Shown: positions 16,209-24,023 of the stretch, in pieces
How positions within the stretch are numbered: the stretch's first letter is position 1
Layout: every line of letters starts with the position of its first letter
From: Psychroflexus curvus
GTDB lineage: Bacteria; Bacteroidota; Bacteroidia; Flavobacteriales; Flavobacteriaceae
Length of the DNA stretch: 64,000 nt
Reading direction: 5' to 3'
Assembly: GCF_020164585.1 (NCBI RefSeq)
Contig: NZ_JAIQZF010000001.1
Span: 62,001-126,000, forward strand
Made by a program: the position numbers and the translations under genes
Notes under the pieces: model-generated
What the model saw: the letters and a program-made list of their open reading frames with translations, nothing else
What the model was told of the DNA's origin: nothing
The model's database searches: none

Positions 16209-16263
16209 TAAGCCTAATTTTGTGCAAAGATAGGTATATTTGGCGTTTTGAGATTCTAAAATT

Positions 16264-16911
16264 ATGGGTGGACTTGATTTAGTAGTAATTATAATTATAG
16301 CAGCAAATGTGTTGATGTCCTTTAAGGGATTTAACGATTATGACTTTTTTAATCGCTATAAATTTGAAGTATCTTCCATTAAAGCAGGTGATAAAATAAG
16401 AATATTCAGTTCTGCTTTTCTTCATGTGGACACGACACACCTCTTTGTCAACATGTTGACTTTGTACTTTTTTGCTTCCAGTGTGGTGAATTTTGTTGGA
16501 ACTGTTGGGTTTCTGTTAGTGTATTTTGGAAGTTTGATTTTGGGAAACTTACTTTCACTTCAATTCCATAAAGACGAAAACAATTATACAGCTGTTGGAG
16601 CAAGTGGAGCAGTTGTAGGGGTATTATATGCTGCTATTTTGCTCCAGCCTGATATGATGTTAGGTTTGTTTTTTATCATCCCAATTCCTGCCTATGTGTT
16701 TGGTATAGGCTATTTGTTTTATTCCATCTGGGCGATGAAAGCCAGAAGAGATAATGTAGGCCATGATGCTCATTTTGGGGGTGCCATGGGAGGTTATTTT
16801 ATCACATTATTGCTTTCTCCCTGGGTGTTACAGGAGCATTTGTTGATGGTAATTCTACTTGCGATTCCGATTGTAGTTCTTTTTGTCCTGCAGAAAATGG
16901 GTAAACTATAA
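16264..16911 (+). CDS. Rhomboid family intramembrane serine protease
   Basis: 215 residues with about six hydrophobic helices. Catalytic dyad Ser 114 in VGASGAVVG and His 170 in GHDAHFGG; the upstream HLFVNM motif supplies Asn 63 and the loop region. Active site intact. Rhomboids cut transmembrane proteins within the membrane, and substrates are unknown here. Located after a TATATTTG element (16235-16242) that may be its own -7 promoter motif. It is followed after 68 bp by a PASTA gene. The family is widespread in Flavobacteriaceae. Confidence 0.9.
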   Translation: MGGLDLVVIIIIAANVLMSFKGFNDYDFFNRYKFEVSSIKAGDKIRIFSSAFLHVDTTHLFVNMLTLYFFASSVVNFVGTVGFLLVYFGSLILGNLLSLQFHKDENNYTAVGASGAVVGVLYAAILLQPDMMLGLFFIIPIPAYVFGIGYLFYSIWAMKARRDNVGHDAHFGGAMGGYFITLLLSPWVLQEHLLMVILLAIPIVVLFVLQKMGKL

Positions 16912-16958
16912 TTTTTCAGAATTCACCGCGTTAATTTTATTCTAGCTTCCGCATAACC

Positions 16959-16966
16959 TATATTTG
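16959..16966 (+). promoter_or_regulatory. Candidate -7 promoter element (TATATTTG)
   Basis: Consensus match to TAnnTTTG 13 bp before the PASTA gene ATG, which would give a very short leader. No TTG was found at an ideal -33 position. Confidence 0.4.
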
Positions 16967-16979
16967 TAAATATTTTTTT

Positions 16980-17534
16980 ATGAAATTCTTCAAATTTATT
17001 TTTAGTAAAGTTTTTTTGCTCCAGTTAATTCTGGCAGCCTTAGTTTTAGTTGCTTTAGTTTTTGGAGCGCTTAAATACCTGGATATTACTACCAATCATA
17101 ATGAAACTATCGCAGTTCCTGATTTGTCAAAATTTCAACTGGACATTGTCGATAAAAAATTGGAGGAAATGAACTTGAGACGTGAAATTTTAGATTCGGC
17201 CAATTTCAACCCTAATTATCCTCCATATTCAGTTTTGGATCAAGTTCCAAAACCAGGGAAACAAGTTAAGGAGAACCGTAAAATCTATCTTACACTTAAT
17301 CCCTCTGGCTATATTAATGTCGAAATACCTAAAAATCTAATCAGAAAAACAAGACGTCAGGTTGAGCCAACTTTAATAGCTTTAGGTTTTCAAATAGGTG
17401 AAATTATTGAAAAACGAGATATCGCTAAAGGAGCGATCCTGGAATTGAGACATAAAGGGGAAACCTTAGAAGCGGGAGATAAGCTTCCCAAAACGAGTAC
17501 CATAGACTTAGTAGTAGGTGACGGAAGCCTTTAG
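16980..17534 (+). CDS. PASTA domain membrane protein
   Basis: 184 residues: one membrane anchor at about 11-31 (LLQLILAALVLVALVFGAL) and two PASTA domains, about 39-110 (AVPDLSKFQLDIVDKKLEEM) and 111-184 (VEIPKNLIRKTRRQVEPTLI). PASTA domains elsewhere bind peptidoglycan fragments on penicillin-binding proteins and Ser/Thr kinases; no kinase or transpeptidase domain is attached here. It is followed 44 bp later by rluD. The PASTA-rluD order is common in Flavobacteriaceae as far as I recall. Role in envelope homeostasis is inference. Confidence 0.85.
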   Translation: MKFFKFIFSKVFLLQLILAALVLVALVFGALKYLDITTNHNETIAVPDLSKFQLDIVDKKLEEMNLRREILDSANFNPNYPPYSVLDQVPKPGKQVKENRKIYLTLNPSGYINVEIPKNLIRKTRRQVEPTLIALGFQIGEIIEKRDIAKGAILELRHKGETLEAGDKLPKTSTIDLVVGDGSL

Positions 17535-17578
17535 GTTTTTTCGCGGTCAATCCTTATTAAGTTCCAAATTAAAATACC

Positions 17579-18616
17579 ATGCAAGCACAAGATAATTTAG
17601 ATGAGAATGATGATCTCTACGAACATCATAGTTTTACAGCAACCAAGGGTCAGGAGCCGCTGCGTGTAGACATGTTTTTGATGAATTTCATCGAAAATGC
17701 CACCCGTAATAAAGTTCAGCAGGCGGCCAAAGACGGAAATATATACGTTAATGGTGTGGCGGTAAAGCAAAATTATAAAGTGAAAGCAGGGGATGAGGTG
17801 AAAGTTTTATTAGCCTATCCACCTTATGAAAATTTACTTACCCCAGAAGACATTCCTTTGGACATTGTTTATGAAGATGATTCGCTGTTAGTGGTCAACA
17901 AACCAGCCGGAATGGTGGTTCATCCTGGTCATGGTAATTATTCAGGAACACTTATCAATGCCTTGATTTATCATTTTGATAATCTGCCAAACAACAGCAG
18001 TGATCGACCCGGTTTGGTTCACCGAATCGATAAAGATACAAGCGGACTCTTGGTAATTGCTAAAACCGAGTCTGCTATGGCTTACCTCACCAATCAATTT
18101 TTTCATAAAACCAGTAAGCGGGAGTATGTAGCACTGGTATGGGGGAATATGAATGATGAAGAGGGAACAATTGAAGGAAATATTGGGAGAAATCCTAAAA
18201 ACAGACTTCAAAATATCGTTCATTTAGGGGATGAAGCTGAACAGGGAAAACCAGCCGTAACGCATTATAAAGTTATTGAGCGTTTAGGCTATGTAACCCT
18301 GATTTCCTGTCAGTTGGAAACAGGCAGAACCCATCAGATTCGTGTTCACCTTAAATATATCGGCCATACTTTATTTAATGATGAGCGCTATGGAGGTGAT
18401 AAGATTTTGAAAGGAACCACGTTTACAAAATACAAGCAGTTTGTAGATAATTGTTTCAAAATTCTTCCACGTCAAGCTCTTCATGCGAAAACTCTAGCCT
18501 TCGAACATCCGGTCACAAAAGAATGGATGGAATTTGATTCTGAAGTCCCTTCAGATATATCAGATTGTGTCGAGCGCTGGAGAAATTATGCTAAAAATAG
18601 TAAGGAGAACATTTAG
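17579..18616 (+). CDS. rluD: Pseudouridine synthase RluD family
   Basis: 345 residues. S4 RNA-binding domain at about 27-80 (RVDMFLMNFIENATRNKVQQ), then the catalytic domain with VVNKPAGMVVHPG and HRIDKDTSGLLVIAK, in which Asp 151 is the nucleophile. The later GRTHQIRVHLKYIGH block is also conserved. The family modifies U1911, U1915 and U1917 of 23S rRNA in E. coli; with S4 present, RluD is the best match, but other large-subunit targets are possible. ATG follows a 44-bp gap from the PASTA gene. Confidence 0.92.
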   Translation: MQAQDNLDENDDLYEHHSFTATKGQEPLRVDMFLMNFIENATRNKVQQAAKDGNIYVNGVAVKQNYKVKAGDEVKVLLAYPPYENLLTPEDIPLDIVYEDDSLLVVNKPAGMVVHPGHGNYSGTLINALIYHFDNLPNNSSDRPGLVHRIDKDTSGLLVIAKTESAMAYLTNQFFHKTSKREYVALVWGNMNDEEGTIEGNIGRNPKNRLQNIVHLGDEAEQGKPAVTHYKVIERLGYVTLISCQLETGRTHQIRVHLKYIGHTLFNDERYGGDKILKGTTFTKYKQFVDNCFKILPRQALHAKTLAFEHPVTKEWMEFDSEVPSDISDCVERWRNYAKNSKENI

Positions 18617-18702
18617 GATAAGTGAATCTAATACTGTTATTTTAAATAATTAGTTAAGGATATATTTTACTTGGTCAATTTCCTTTACTTTTAAAATAAA
18701 AA

Positions 18703-19464
18703 ATGAAATTTATAGTATCTCCTGCCAAGTCACTCAATCAAGAAGACCAACTTCCAACAGACCAATATACCAAGCCTGTTTTTGAGGAAACTGCCGCGCA
18801 AATTAACCGCAAACTGGCTAGAATGACCAAAGATGAAATCGCTGAACTTATGAGTATAAGCGATAAGCTAGCTGATCTTAATTATGGAAGATACCAGAGT
18901 TTTGATGAAAAGCATACACCTAAAAATTCAAGACCATCCATTTATATGTTTGACGGTGATGTTTATTCTGGGATAGATGCATATTCAATTCCAAAAGATA
19001 AAATTGAAAATCTGCAAAATTCACTGCGGATTCTGTCAGGTATGTATGGTGTGCTCAGACCTTTAGACCTTATCCAGCCTTACAGACTGGAAATGGGAAC
19101 CAAGCTAGCCATAGAGTCTAATGACAATTTGTATGAGCTTTGGCAGGAAAAAGTGACTTCTCAACTCAATTCAGAGTTAAAAGAAGGCGAACTTTTTGTC
19201 AATTTAGCAAGTCAGGAGTATTTTAAAGCAGTGAATTCTAAAAAGCTAAAAGCAGAAATCATTTCACCTGTGTTTAAAGATTTTAAAAACGGCAAGTTGA
19301 AAATCATCAGTTTTTATGCTAAAAAAGCCAGAGGGCTTATGGTAAGGTATATTATAGACCATGAAGTCGAAACTTTGGAAGGCATTAAAAGCTTCACTTA
19401 TGAAGATTATCACTTTTCTGAAGAACATACACAAAAGAATAGTGAACCTGTTTTTATTAGATAA
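18703..19464 (+). CDS. yaaA: Peroxide stress protein YaaA (DUF328)
   Basis: 253 residues, the normal length. N-terminus [11 protein letters not shown] (SPAKxL signature), the [24 protein letters not shown]-like block, [13 protein letters not shown] and [22 protein letters not shown], which are the conserved YaaA segments. The E. coli protein lowers intracellular free iron during peroxide stress. It is followed 6 bp later by a PH-domain membrane protein. No OxyR/PerR site could be identified in the 86-bp upstream gap. Confidence 0.93.
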   Translation: MKFIVSPAKSLNQEDQLPTDQYTKPVFEETAAQINRKLARMTKDEIAELMSISDKLADLNYGRYQSFDEKHTPKNSRPSIYMFDGDVYSGIDAYSIPKDKIENLQNSLRILSGMYGVLRPLDLIQPYRLEMGTKLAIESNDNLYELWQEKVTSQLNSELKEGELFVNLASQEYFKAVNSKKLKAEIISPVFKDFKNGKLKIISFYAKKARGLMVRYIIDHEVETLEGIKSFTYEDYHFSEEHTQKNSEPVFIR

Positions 19465-19470
19465 GTTAAG

Positions 19471-19920
19471 ATGAAATTCAGAAGTCGCAGAGACAATACG
19501 TTTAATTTTATTTTTGGTTTATTATCACTCCTTTTTGGTATATTGATTGGCGAAAATTTGTTGATAACAGAATTCTCAGAAACCTATGTCTTTGTTTTTG
19601 TCTCAATAGTTGGTCTAGTTTGGCTATTGGTAATCTGGATGTTTTTGGATACGAGTTATAAAATAACTCATAAAAAGATAAGCTACAGAATTGGTCCTTT
19701 TTATGGAAGTATTCTTCAGAATGAAATCAAAAAAGTTATCGTGAATAAAACCTCTTGGGATGGTAAAAAAGTTGCTTTAGCTAAAAAAGGTTTAGTTATC
19801 ATTTATAATGATGGCAAAGAGATCTATTTTGCGCCAAAAACCAATGAATCCTTTGTTGACTATTTAAGAAAAATCAATCCCGCTGTTGAAATTGAATACA
19901 ATGAATATTATTTATCCTAA
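19471..19920 (+). CDS. Bacterial PH-domain membrane protein
   Basis: 149 residues. Two adjacent membrane helices at about 10-55 (FNFIFGLLSLLFGILIGENL; YVFVFVSIVGLVWLLVIWMF), followed by a YdbT/bPH-like domain (SYKITHKKISYRIGPFYGSI, then a VALAKKGLVIIYNDGKEIYF strand pair). The family is widely spread and of unknown biochemical function. Starts 6 bp after yaaA, so it is probably co-transcribed. Ends just before the 505-bp region that holds a MITE-like element. Confidence 0.78.
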   Translation: MKFRSRRDNTFNFIFGLLSLLFGILIGENLLITEFSETYVFVFVSIVGLVWLLVIWMFLDTSYKITHKKISYRIGPFYGSILQNEIKKVIVNKTSWDGKKVALAKKGLVIIYNDGKEIYFAPKTNESFVDYLRKINPAVEIEYNEYYLS

Positions 19921-20076
19921 TGATACTCTTACAATTCAAAATAGTGCATGATGCTCAATTCAAAAAAATAGAAAGCTCAAAAATCCATTTAAGAACTTTA
20001 AATCTAAGTTGTTTTTGTAAAAAGCTAATTAGCTTTGCTCATCAATCTTTTTAAGCAGATGTTTTAAAAATTATAA

Positions 20077-20205
20077 AAGCTGTCTCAAGCTTTCTGTCAC
20101 CCTGAACTGGTTTCAGGGTTTTTTATTAAAATTTTGAAATAAACCTTACTACAAACTGCAGTTAGCCAGGTTCAGGGTGACAAGAGCTAAGTTTTGAGAC
20201 GGCTT
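20077..20205. mobile_element. MITE-like element, copy 1
   Basis: Element of about 129 bp with terminal inverted repeats AAGCTGTCTCAA (from 20077) and TTTTGAGACGGCTT (20192-20205), and a second inner inverted pair, GTCACCCTGAACTGG (20096-20110) and CCAGGTTCAGGGTGAC (20166-20181, one extra G). The same terminal sequence AAGCTGTCTCAAAA / TTTTGAGACAG recurs at 58369-58508. It has no coding capacity, as expected for a non-autonomous element whose transposase lies elsewhere. A target-site duplication was not obvious. Between 19921 and 20076 I see only AT-rich DNA with a 16-bp palindrome AAAGCTAATTAGCTTT (20021-20036). Confidence 0.7.
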
Positions 20206-20206
20206 C

Positions 20207-20332
20207 CTAAGAGTGATAGCGGCGTAAGCTATTCCAGTATTTTAAGCGTGTGGTTTTTAGCTCTAATTTGTAAGCTCTTGAAACTGGTTTTCTGCTTGAC
20301 TCAAGTACGGTGTTTTCTGTTGTAGTTTCCAT
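20207..20332 (-). CDS. Putative 41-aa basic small protein
   Basis: Frame from ATG 20332 to TAG 20207-20209. The first third is polar and Thr/Ser-rich (METTTENTVLESSRKPVS), and the C-terminal half is strongly basic with aromatic residues (YKLELKTTRLKYWNSLRRYH). Codon use and amino-acid mix look protein-like. It lies downstream of cysH on the same strand after a 93-bp gap, and its stop codon is one base from the end of the MITE-like element. I do not recognise it. It could be a leader peptide, an RNA-binding peptide or a chance ORF. It has no signal peptide or membrane segment. Confidence 0.5.
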   Translation of the reverse strand: METTTENTVLESSRKPVSRAYKLELKTTRLKYWNSLRRYHS

Positions 20333-20425
20333 GATTATTCGTTTTAAAGATTAATATCTATTGTAAAGACGAATGAAAACTAAAATTGTTACAGTACTAT
20401 GTAAAACAAAGTAGTATCTTTTAAA

Positions 20426-21115
20426 TTATAGGTGTAAACCGCATTCGGTTTTGGGATTGTTATTCCAACGCCCGTTTCTGTCATCGCCTGGAACTGTGCA
20501 ATGTTTGCATCCAATTGAATTATAGCCTTTGCTTACCAGTGGATGAAACGGTAATTTGTGTTCTCTTATAAAATCATCCCTTTCTTCTTTACTTACATCC
20601 AGAAGTGGATAAAACTTTAAGATTTCTCCTCTTTGTTCAAAAATATTCAATGTATTTCGGTGGTCACTTTGCCACTCCATTAGACCAGATACCCATACGG
20701 TATATTTATTTTTAATGACTTCCAGAGGTTTGACTTTATTGATGGAACAGCAAAAATCTGGATTTTTAGACCAGGTTTTGTCCTTGGTTGTAAACTCATG
20801 TTCATGCTTTATTGCACTTAAAGACTTTACTTTTAAGTTATAAGTTTCGGTAAGTTGCTTTTTGTAGCTTAAAGTTTCATCAAAATGATAGCCTGTATCT
20901 ATAAAATAGATAATCTGGTCAGTATTAACTTCAGAAAAAAGTTTTAATAAAAAAGCAGAAGTGGCTGCAAAAGAACTGGTAACCATCACTTCAGCTTGAT
21001 CGAAATCTTCGTACAGAGTTTTGATGCGATCTATGACGCCTAACGTTTTATATTTTTTATTTAGGAACTGTATTTCTTTGTTAGAAACTATTCTCTTTTC
21101 TGCAATTTCACTCAT
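20426..21115 (-). CDS. cysH: Phosphoadenylyl/adenylyl-sulfate reductase
   Basis: 229 residues. PAPS-reductase fold: SSFAATSAFLLKLF nucleotide loop, IDTGYHFDETL, and C-terminal ECGLHL with catalytic Cys 225. It also has Cys 122-Cys 123 (FCCSINK) and Cys 203-xx-Cys 206 (CKHC), the two pairs that bind a [4Fe-4S] cluster in the APS-using subclass. So the enzyme probably reduces APS (adenylyl sulfate) to sulfite using thioredoxin, making the CysC kinase unnecessary. No cysDN or cysI is adjacent. The gene is followed at 93 bp by the 41-aa ORF. Confidence 0.93.
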   Translation of the reverse strand: MSEIAEKRIVSNKEIQFLNKKYKTLGVIDRIKTLYEDFDQAEVMVTSSFAATSAFLLKLFSEVNTDQIIYFIDTGYHFDETLSYKKQLTETYNLKVKSLSAIKHEHEFTTKDKTWSKNPDFCCSINKVKPLEVIKNKYTVWVSGLMEWQSDHRNTLNIFEQRGEILKFYPLLDVSKEERDDFIREHKLPFHPLVSKGYNSIGCKHCTVPGDDRNGRWNNNPKTECGLHL

Positions 21116-21228
21116 TCTATTTCTAGATATTTTAACTTTGCGAATATAAGTAACTGTTTAGTTTTAAACTTTACTTATGTACTGTAATTATTGGGTTATC
21201 TAACGACTTATACAAAAACTAGATATAT

Positions 21229-21645
21229 ATGGGATTTTTTGATCAACTTTTTAATACTAAATCTACAGAACGGGATAGTGAAATAAAGCCATCTGGCTTT
21301 ACCTGGCGAACTTTGGAAGAGCTTTCTCAATTGGATGCAATCGAAAAACTTTCAGAAGAGAAACTGGTGGTAATTTTTAAACATTCTGTGACCTGTGGAA
21401 TTAGCAATATGGTCTGGCATCAGTTTCAAAATGAGATTGATTTCAATAACGATCATATCGAAATGCTTTATTTGGATCTCCTGGCGCATCGAGACGTGTC
21501 CAACGAAATCACAAAGCGTTTTCAGGTATTGCACCAGTCACCACAAATATTAGTTATTAAAGATGGAAAAGTGTTACATCACGCTTCCCATTCTGCTATT
21601 AAACTATCAAATATTAAAAAATTCTTACCTGAACACGATTCCTAA
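21229..21645 (+). CDS. ytxJ: Bacillithiol system redox-active protein YtxJ
   Basis: 138 residues. Thioredoxin-like fold with the single-Cys motif KHSVTCGIS (Cys 56), followed by a YLDLLAHRDVSNEI segment and HQSPQILVIKDGKVLHHASH, the cis-Pro/strand region. These fit YtxJ (DUF2847), a monothiol bacilliredoxin-like protein linked to bacillithiol in Firmicutes and Bacteroidota. It should reduce protein-bacillithiol mixed disulfides. Location cytosolic; no signal peptide. The gene is alone, divergent from cysH across 113 bp, and both genes concern sulfur and thiol chemistry. Confidence 0.9.
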   Translation: MGFFDQLFNTKSTERDSEIKPSGFTWRTLEELSQLDAIEKLSEEKLVVIFKHSVTCGISNMVWHQFQNEIDFNNDHIEMLYLDLLAHRDVSNEITKRFQVLHQSPQILVIKDGKVLHHASHSAIKLSNIKKFLPEHDS

Positions 21646-21745
21646 AATTGAATCTGTGCCGTTTATATCAGTATTTTATTTAGGGATAGTAAATTTTTAG
21701 AGTCGAAGTGAGTTTTTTTAATTTCAGAAAAAAAATAGTAAACTA

Positions 21746-22204
21746 ATGAAACTAATAAATGCAGTAAAGAATCAGGATGTTGAAGAAGTCAAACAGATTT
21801 TGAAGCAAAAACCTGAACAGATTAACCAAGCTGATGAAAGGGGTTTTACAGCTTTGTTATTTGCAACCTACATGGACAATACAGAGCTTGTCGATTATTT
21901 GTTGGCGTTTAATCCTGATGTGGATGCTCAGGATGTGACAGGAAACACCGCTTTGATGGGCGTGAGTTTTAAAGGAAATGTAGGAATGGCTGAGAAACTT
22001 TTAAGAAACGGCGCAGACATTAACCTCACCAATAATAAAGGGGCAACAGCATTGATTTATGCTGTGAGTTTCAATCAACCGGAAGTCGTGAAGTTGCTCA
22101 TAGATCATAACGCCGATGTAGGTCTTAAAGATCAGCATAGTTACACTGCCAAGGATCATGCTCAGAAACTTGGTTATAAGGAAATCGAAGCTTTATTCAG
22201 TTAA
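21746..22204 (+). CDS. Ankyrin repeat protein
   Basis: 152 residues made almost entirely of ankyrin repeats: roughly residues 1-30 (cap), 33-65 (ERGFTALLFATYMDNTELVDYL), 66-99 (VTGNTALMGVSFKGNVGMAEKL), 100-132 (NKGATALIYAVSFNQPEVVK) and a final cap. No enzymatic domain or signal peptide. These repeats are protein-binding modules; the partner is unknown. The gene is alone between ytxJ and a bidirectional hairpin next to the rhodopsin gene. Small cytosolic ankyrin proteins of this size are common in Flavobacteriaceae, sometimes beside catalase or peroxide genes, but none is seen here. Confidence 0.9.
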   Translation: MKLINAVKNQDVEEVKQILKQKPEQINQADERGFTALLFATYMDNTELVDYLLAFNPDVDAQDVTGNTALMGVSFKGNVGMAEKLLRNGADINLTNNKGATALIYAVSFNQPEVVKLLIDHNADVGLKDQHSYTAKDHAQKLGYKEIEALFS

Positions 22205-22224
22205 ATTATTGGTTTAAACAAAAA

Positions 22225-22251
22225 AAGCCGAATCTATTAAAGATTCGGCTT
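22225..22251. terminator. Terminator shared by ankyrin gene and rhodopsin gene
   Basis: 11-bp perfect stem (AAGCCGAATCT at 22225-22235, AGATTCGGCTT at 22241-22251), loop ATTAA, with an A run before the left arm that becomes a U tract for the rhodopsin transcript on the minus strand. It serves two convergent genes. Confidence 0.85.
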
Positions 22252-22272
22252 AGACATTATTGTTATGAACAT

Positions 22273-23031
22273 TTAGTCTTTAGAAGTAGAATTTATTGCT
22301 AAAGAATAAATCACTAATCCAAATCCAATCTTATTCACAGCATCACCTATGTTGTAAACAACATTCATAGCTTGTTGTGCAGATTCAATATCAGATACAA
22401 GTTGTAGTCCAAAAAGTCCACCTTCAGTACCTAAGATGTATCCTAGTGGGTAAATTGCCCAACCAACTAATACGAACCAGCATAGAATTTTGTGAGCTTT
22501 CAATACTTGTCCACCAGCAGATACAGCAAGTTTTTTCGCTTCGCCGAACCATACAATGTAAACAATAACAAAGTAAGCAATACCAGAGATAAGTCCCCAT
22601 ACCCATTGCATAGTAGGGCTGTCAATTGCAATAGCTTCACCGATGTAACCTGTTACTAGCATCACGACAGACCAGAAAATCAATTTCCACATCAATCCTA
22701 CTTTAGCACCTGCTACTCTTAGGATTAAGAAGAATTCAACGCACATTAATGGTACGGTTAATACCCAGTCTACATACCTGAAAAACGTTGGTGATTCGCC
22801 AACTTGATCCCAGTAATCTCTCATGTAGAAGTAATGTACTGCAGCAATGAAAGTAATTAAACCAGATACTAAAACTGATGTTCTCCACTTTCTATCAAAT
22901 TGACTTAATGATAAAAAGAAAAAGGCAGAAGCGGCCATCATGGCCATACTACCTACAAAAAAAGTAAAACCAACATAATCGTCATTTGCGATTTTTGAGA
23001 CGTCGGCCATTAAATACATAAAAGTTCTCAT
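22273..23031 (-). CDS. Proteorhodopsin, light-driven proton pump
   Basis: 252 residues, seven membrane helices. Helix C has RYVDWVLTVPLMCVEFF: counter-ion Asp 88, Thr 92 and donor Glu 99, the DTE set typical of proton pumps. The tuning position (PR residue 105) is Met 96, which predicts green absorption as in other flavobacterial rhodopsins. His 66 matches the PR His 75 that pairs with the counter-ion. The Schiff-base lysine is Lys 234 in DAVNKIGFG. Known flavobacterial homologues pump protons outward in light. The neighbour across a 95-bp divergent promoter region is blh, which makes the retinal. Start could be Met 1, 5 or 8; the first is kept. Confidence 0.97.
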   Translation of the reverse strand: MRTFMYLMADVSKIANDDYVGFTFFVGSMAMMAASAFFFLSLSQFDRKWRTSVLVSGLITFIAAVHYFYMRDYWDQVGESPTFFRYVDWVLTVPLMCVEFFLILRVAGAKVGLMWKLIFWSVVMLVTGYIGEAIAIDSPTMQWVWGLISGIAYFVIVYIVWFGEAKKLAVSAGGQVLKAHKILCWFVLVGWAIYPLGYILGTEGGLFGLQLVSDIESAQQAMNVVYNIGDAVNKIGFGLVIYSLAINSTSKD

Positions 23032-23058
23032 AGATTAAAATGTTTAAGTTTGTTTAAT

Positions 23059-23066
23059 CAAATGTA
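23059..23066 (-). promoter_or_regulatory. Candidate -7 element for the rhodopsin gene
   Basis: On the minus strand this reads TACATTTG, a full match to TAnnTTTG, 27 bp before the rhodopsin ATG. The expected upstream TTG at the -33 position was not evident. On the other side the blh gene has TATTTTTG only about 9 bp before its ATG, less convincing. Confidence 0.45.
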
Positions 23067-23126
23067 TGTAAAAATTGAACACTAATTTTTACTTTTAAGA
23101 AATATTTTGATTTATTTTTGTAGAAT

Positions 23127-24023
23127 ATGAAATTTATAAAGGATAATCTTTCCAGTTCGATAATCGTGTTAACTTTTTTGGCACTAGCAGTACCTGAACT
23201 CTTTTCTCAAGAAATTCAGTATGTTATGGCTTTAGTAGGGATCTTTAGTTTTGGTATTTTACATGGTTCCAATGACTTATTTGTCATCGAAAATCTTAGC
23301 AGCAACTCTAAACAAAACCAATTTGTTAAATCGTTATCTATTTATTTAGGGGTAGTGCTGACTTTTGTGGCCATATTTTATTTTATTCCGTTTATTGCCT
23401 TGCTTGCTTTTGTGTTGATAAGTGGATATCATTTTGGAGAACAGCACTTTCATCATAAAATATCTAACCAAAAGTCAATTTTGGCCTCCTTATTTTATCT
23501 GAGTTACGGGTTGCTAGTTTTATTTCTTCTGCTTTATTTTAATAGTAGTGAAGTTATAGCGATTATTGAAGATATGACAAGTTACCTCGTTCCTGAAAAA
23601 GTGCTTTTCTATGTACTTCTGTTCTCAATGCTGGGGAGTTTGATTTTATACTTGATTCTTTCAAAAAATAATAAAGCTCTAAGAGCTTCAGCGTTACACA
23701 ACCTTTTTTACTTCATTTTGTTTTCAGGCTTATTTTATGTGAGCGACGTCGTCTGGGGTTTTGCAGTTTATTTTGTGCTTTGGCACAGTTTGCCGTCTTT
23801 GAAAGATCAGGTCAATTCTCTATATGGTACGTTCGATTTAAAAAACTTTTACAAATACTTCAAAAAAGCATTTCCGTATTGGTTGGCTTCGATTATTGGA
23901 ATGTGCGTGGTGGTCTGGATTTTCAAAGACAGCAAAAATTTCTTATCCCTGCTTTTTGCCTTTATTGCTGCCATCACATTCCCCCACGTGTTCGTTATGA
24001 GAAAACTTTTTGATCGTGATTAA
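23127..24023 (+). CDS. blh: Beta-carotene 15,15'-dioxygenase, Brp/Blh family
   Basis: 298 residues, an integral membrane protein with about eight helices. The family's histidine motifs are present: FGILHGSNDLF, GYHFGEQHFHH, LWHSLPSLKDQ and a later FPHVFVM, which together would bind the non-haem iron. Blh cleaves beta-carotene into two retinal molecules, supplying chromophore to the rhodopsin encoded 95 bp away on the other strand. No crtBIY genes are in the window, so carotenoid synthesis is encoded elsewhere. The stop overlaps the stop of the convergent ABC ATPase gene by 4 bp. Confidence 0.94.
   Translation: MKFIKDNLSSSIIVLTFLALAVPELFSQEIQYVMALVGIFSFGILHGSNDLFVIENLSSNSKQNQFVKSLSIYLGVVLTFVAIFYFIPFIALLAFVLISGYHFGEQHFHHKISNQKSILASLFYLSYGLLVLFLLLYFNSSEVIAIIEDMTSYLVPEKVLFYVLLFSMLGSLILYLILSKNNKALRASALHNLFYFILFSGLFYVSDVVWGFAVYFVLWHSLPSLKDQVNSLYGTFDLKNFYKYFKKAFPYWLASIIGMCVVVWIFKDSKNFLSLLFAFIAAITFPHVFVMRKLFDRD

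Noticed and set aside
23780-24013. 77-aa ORF overlapping blh in another frame
   Set aside because: Shadow of the well-supported blh frame with no family features.
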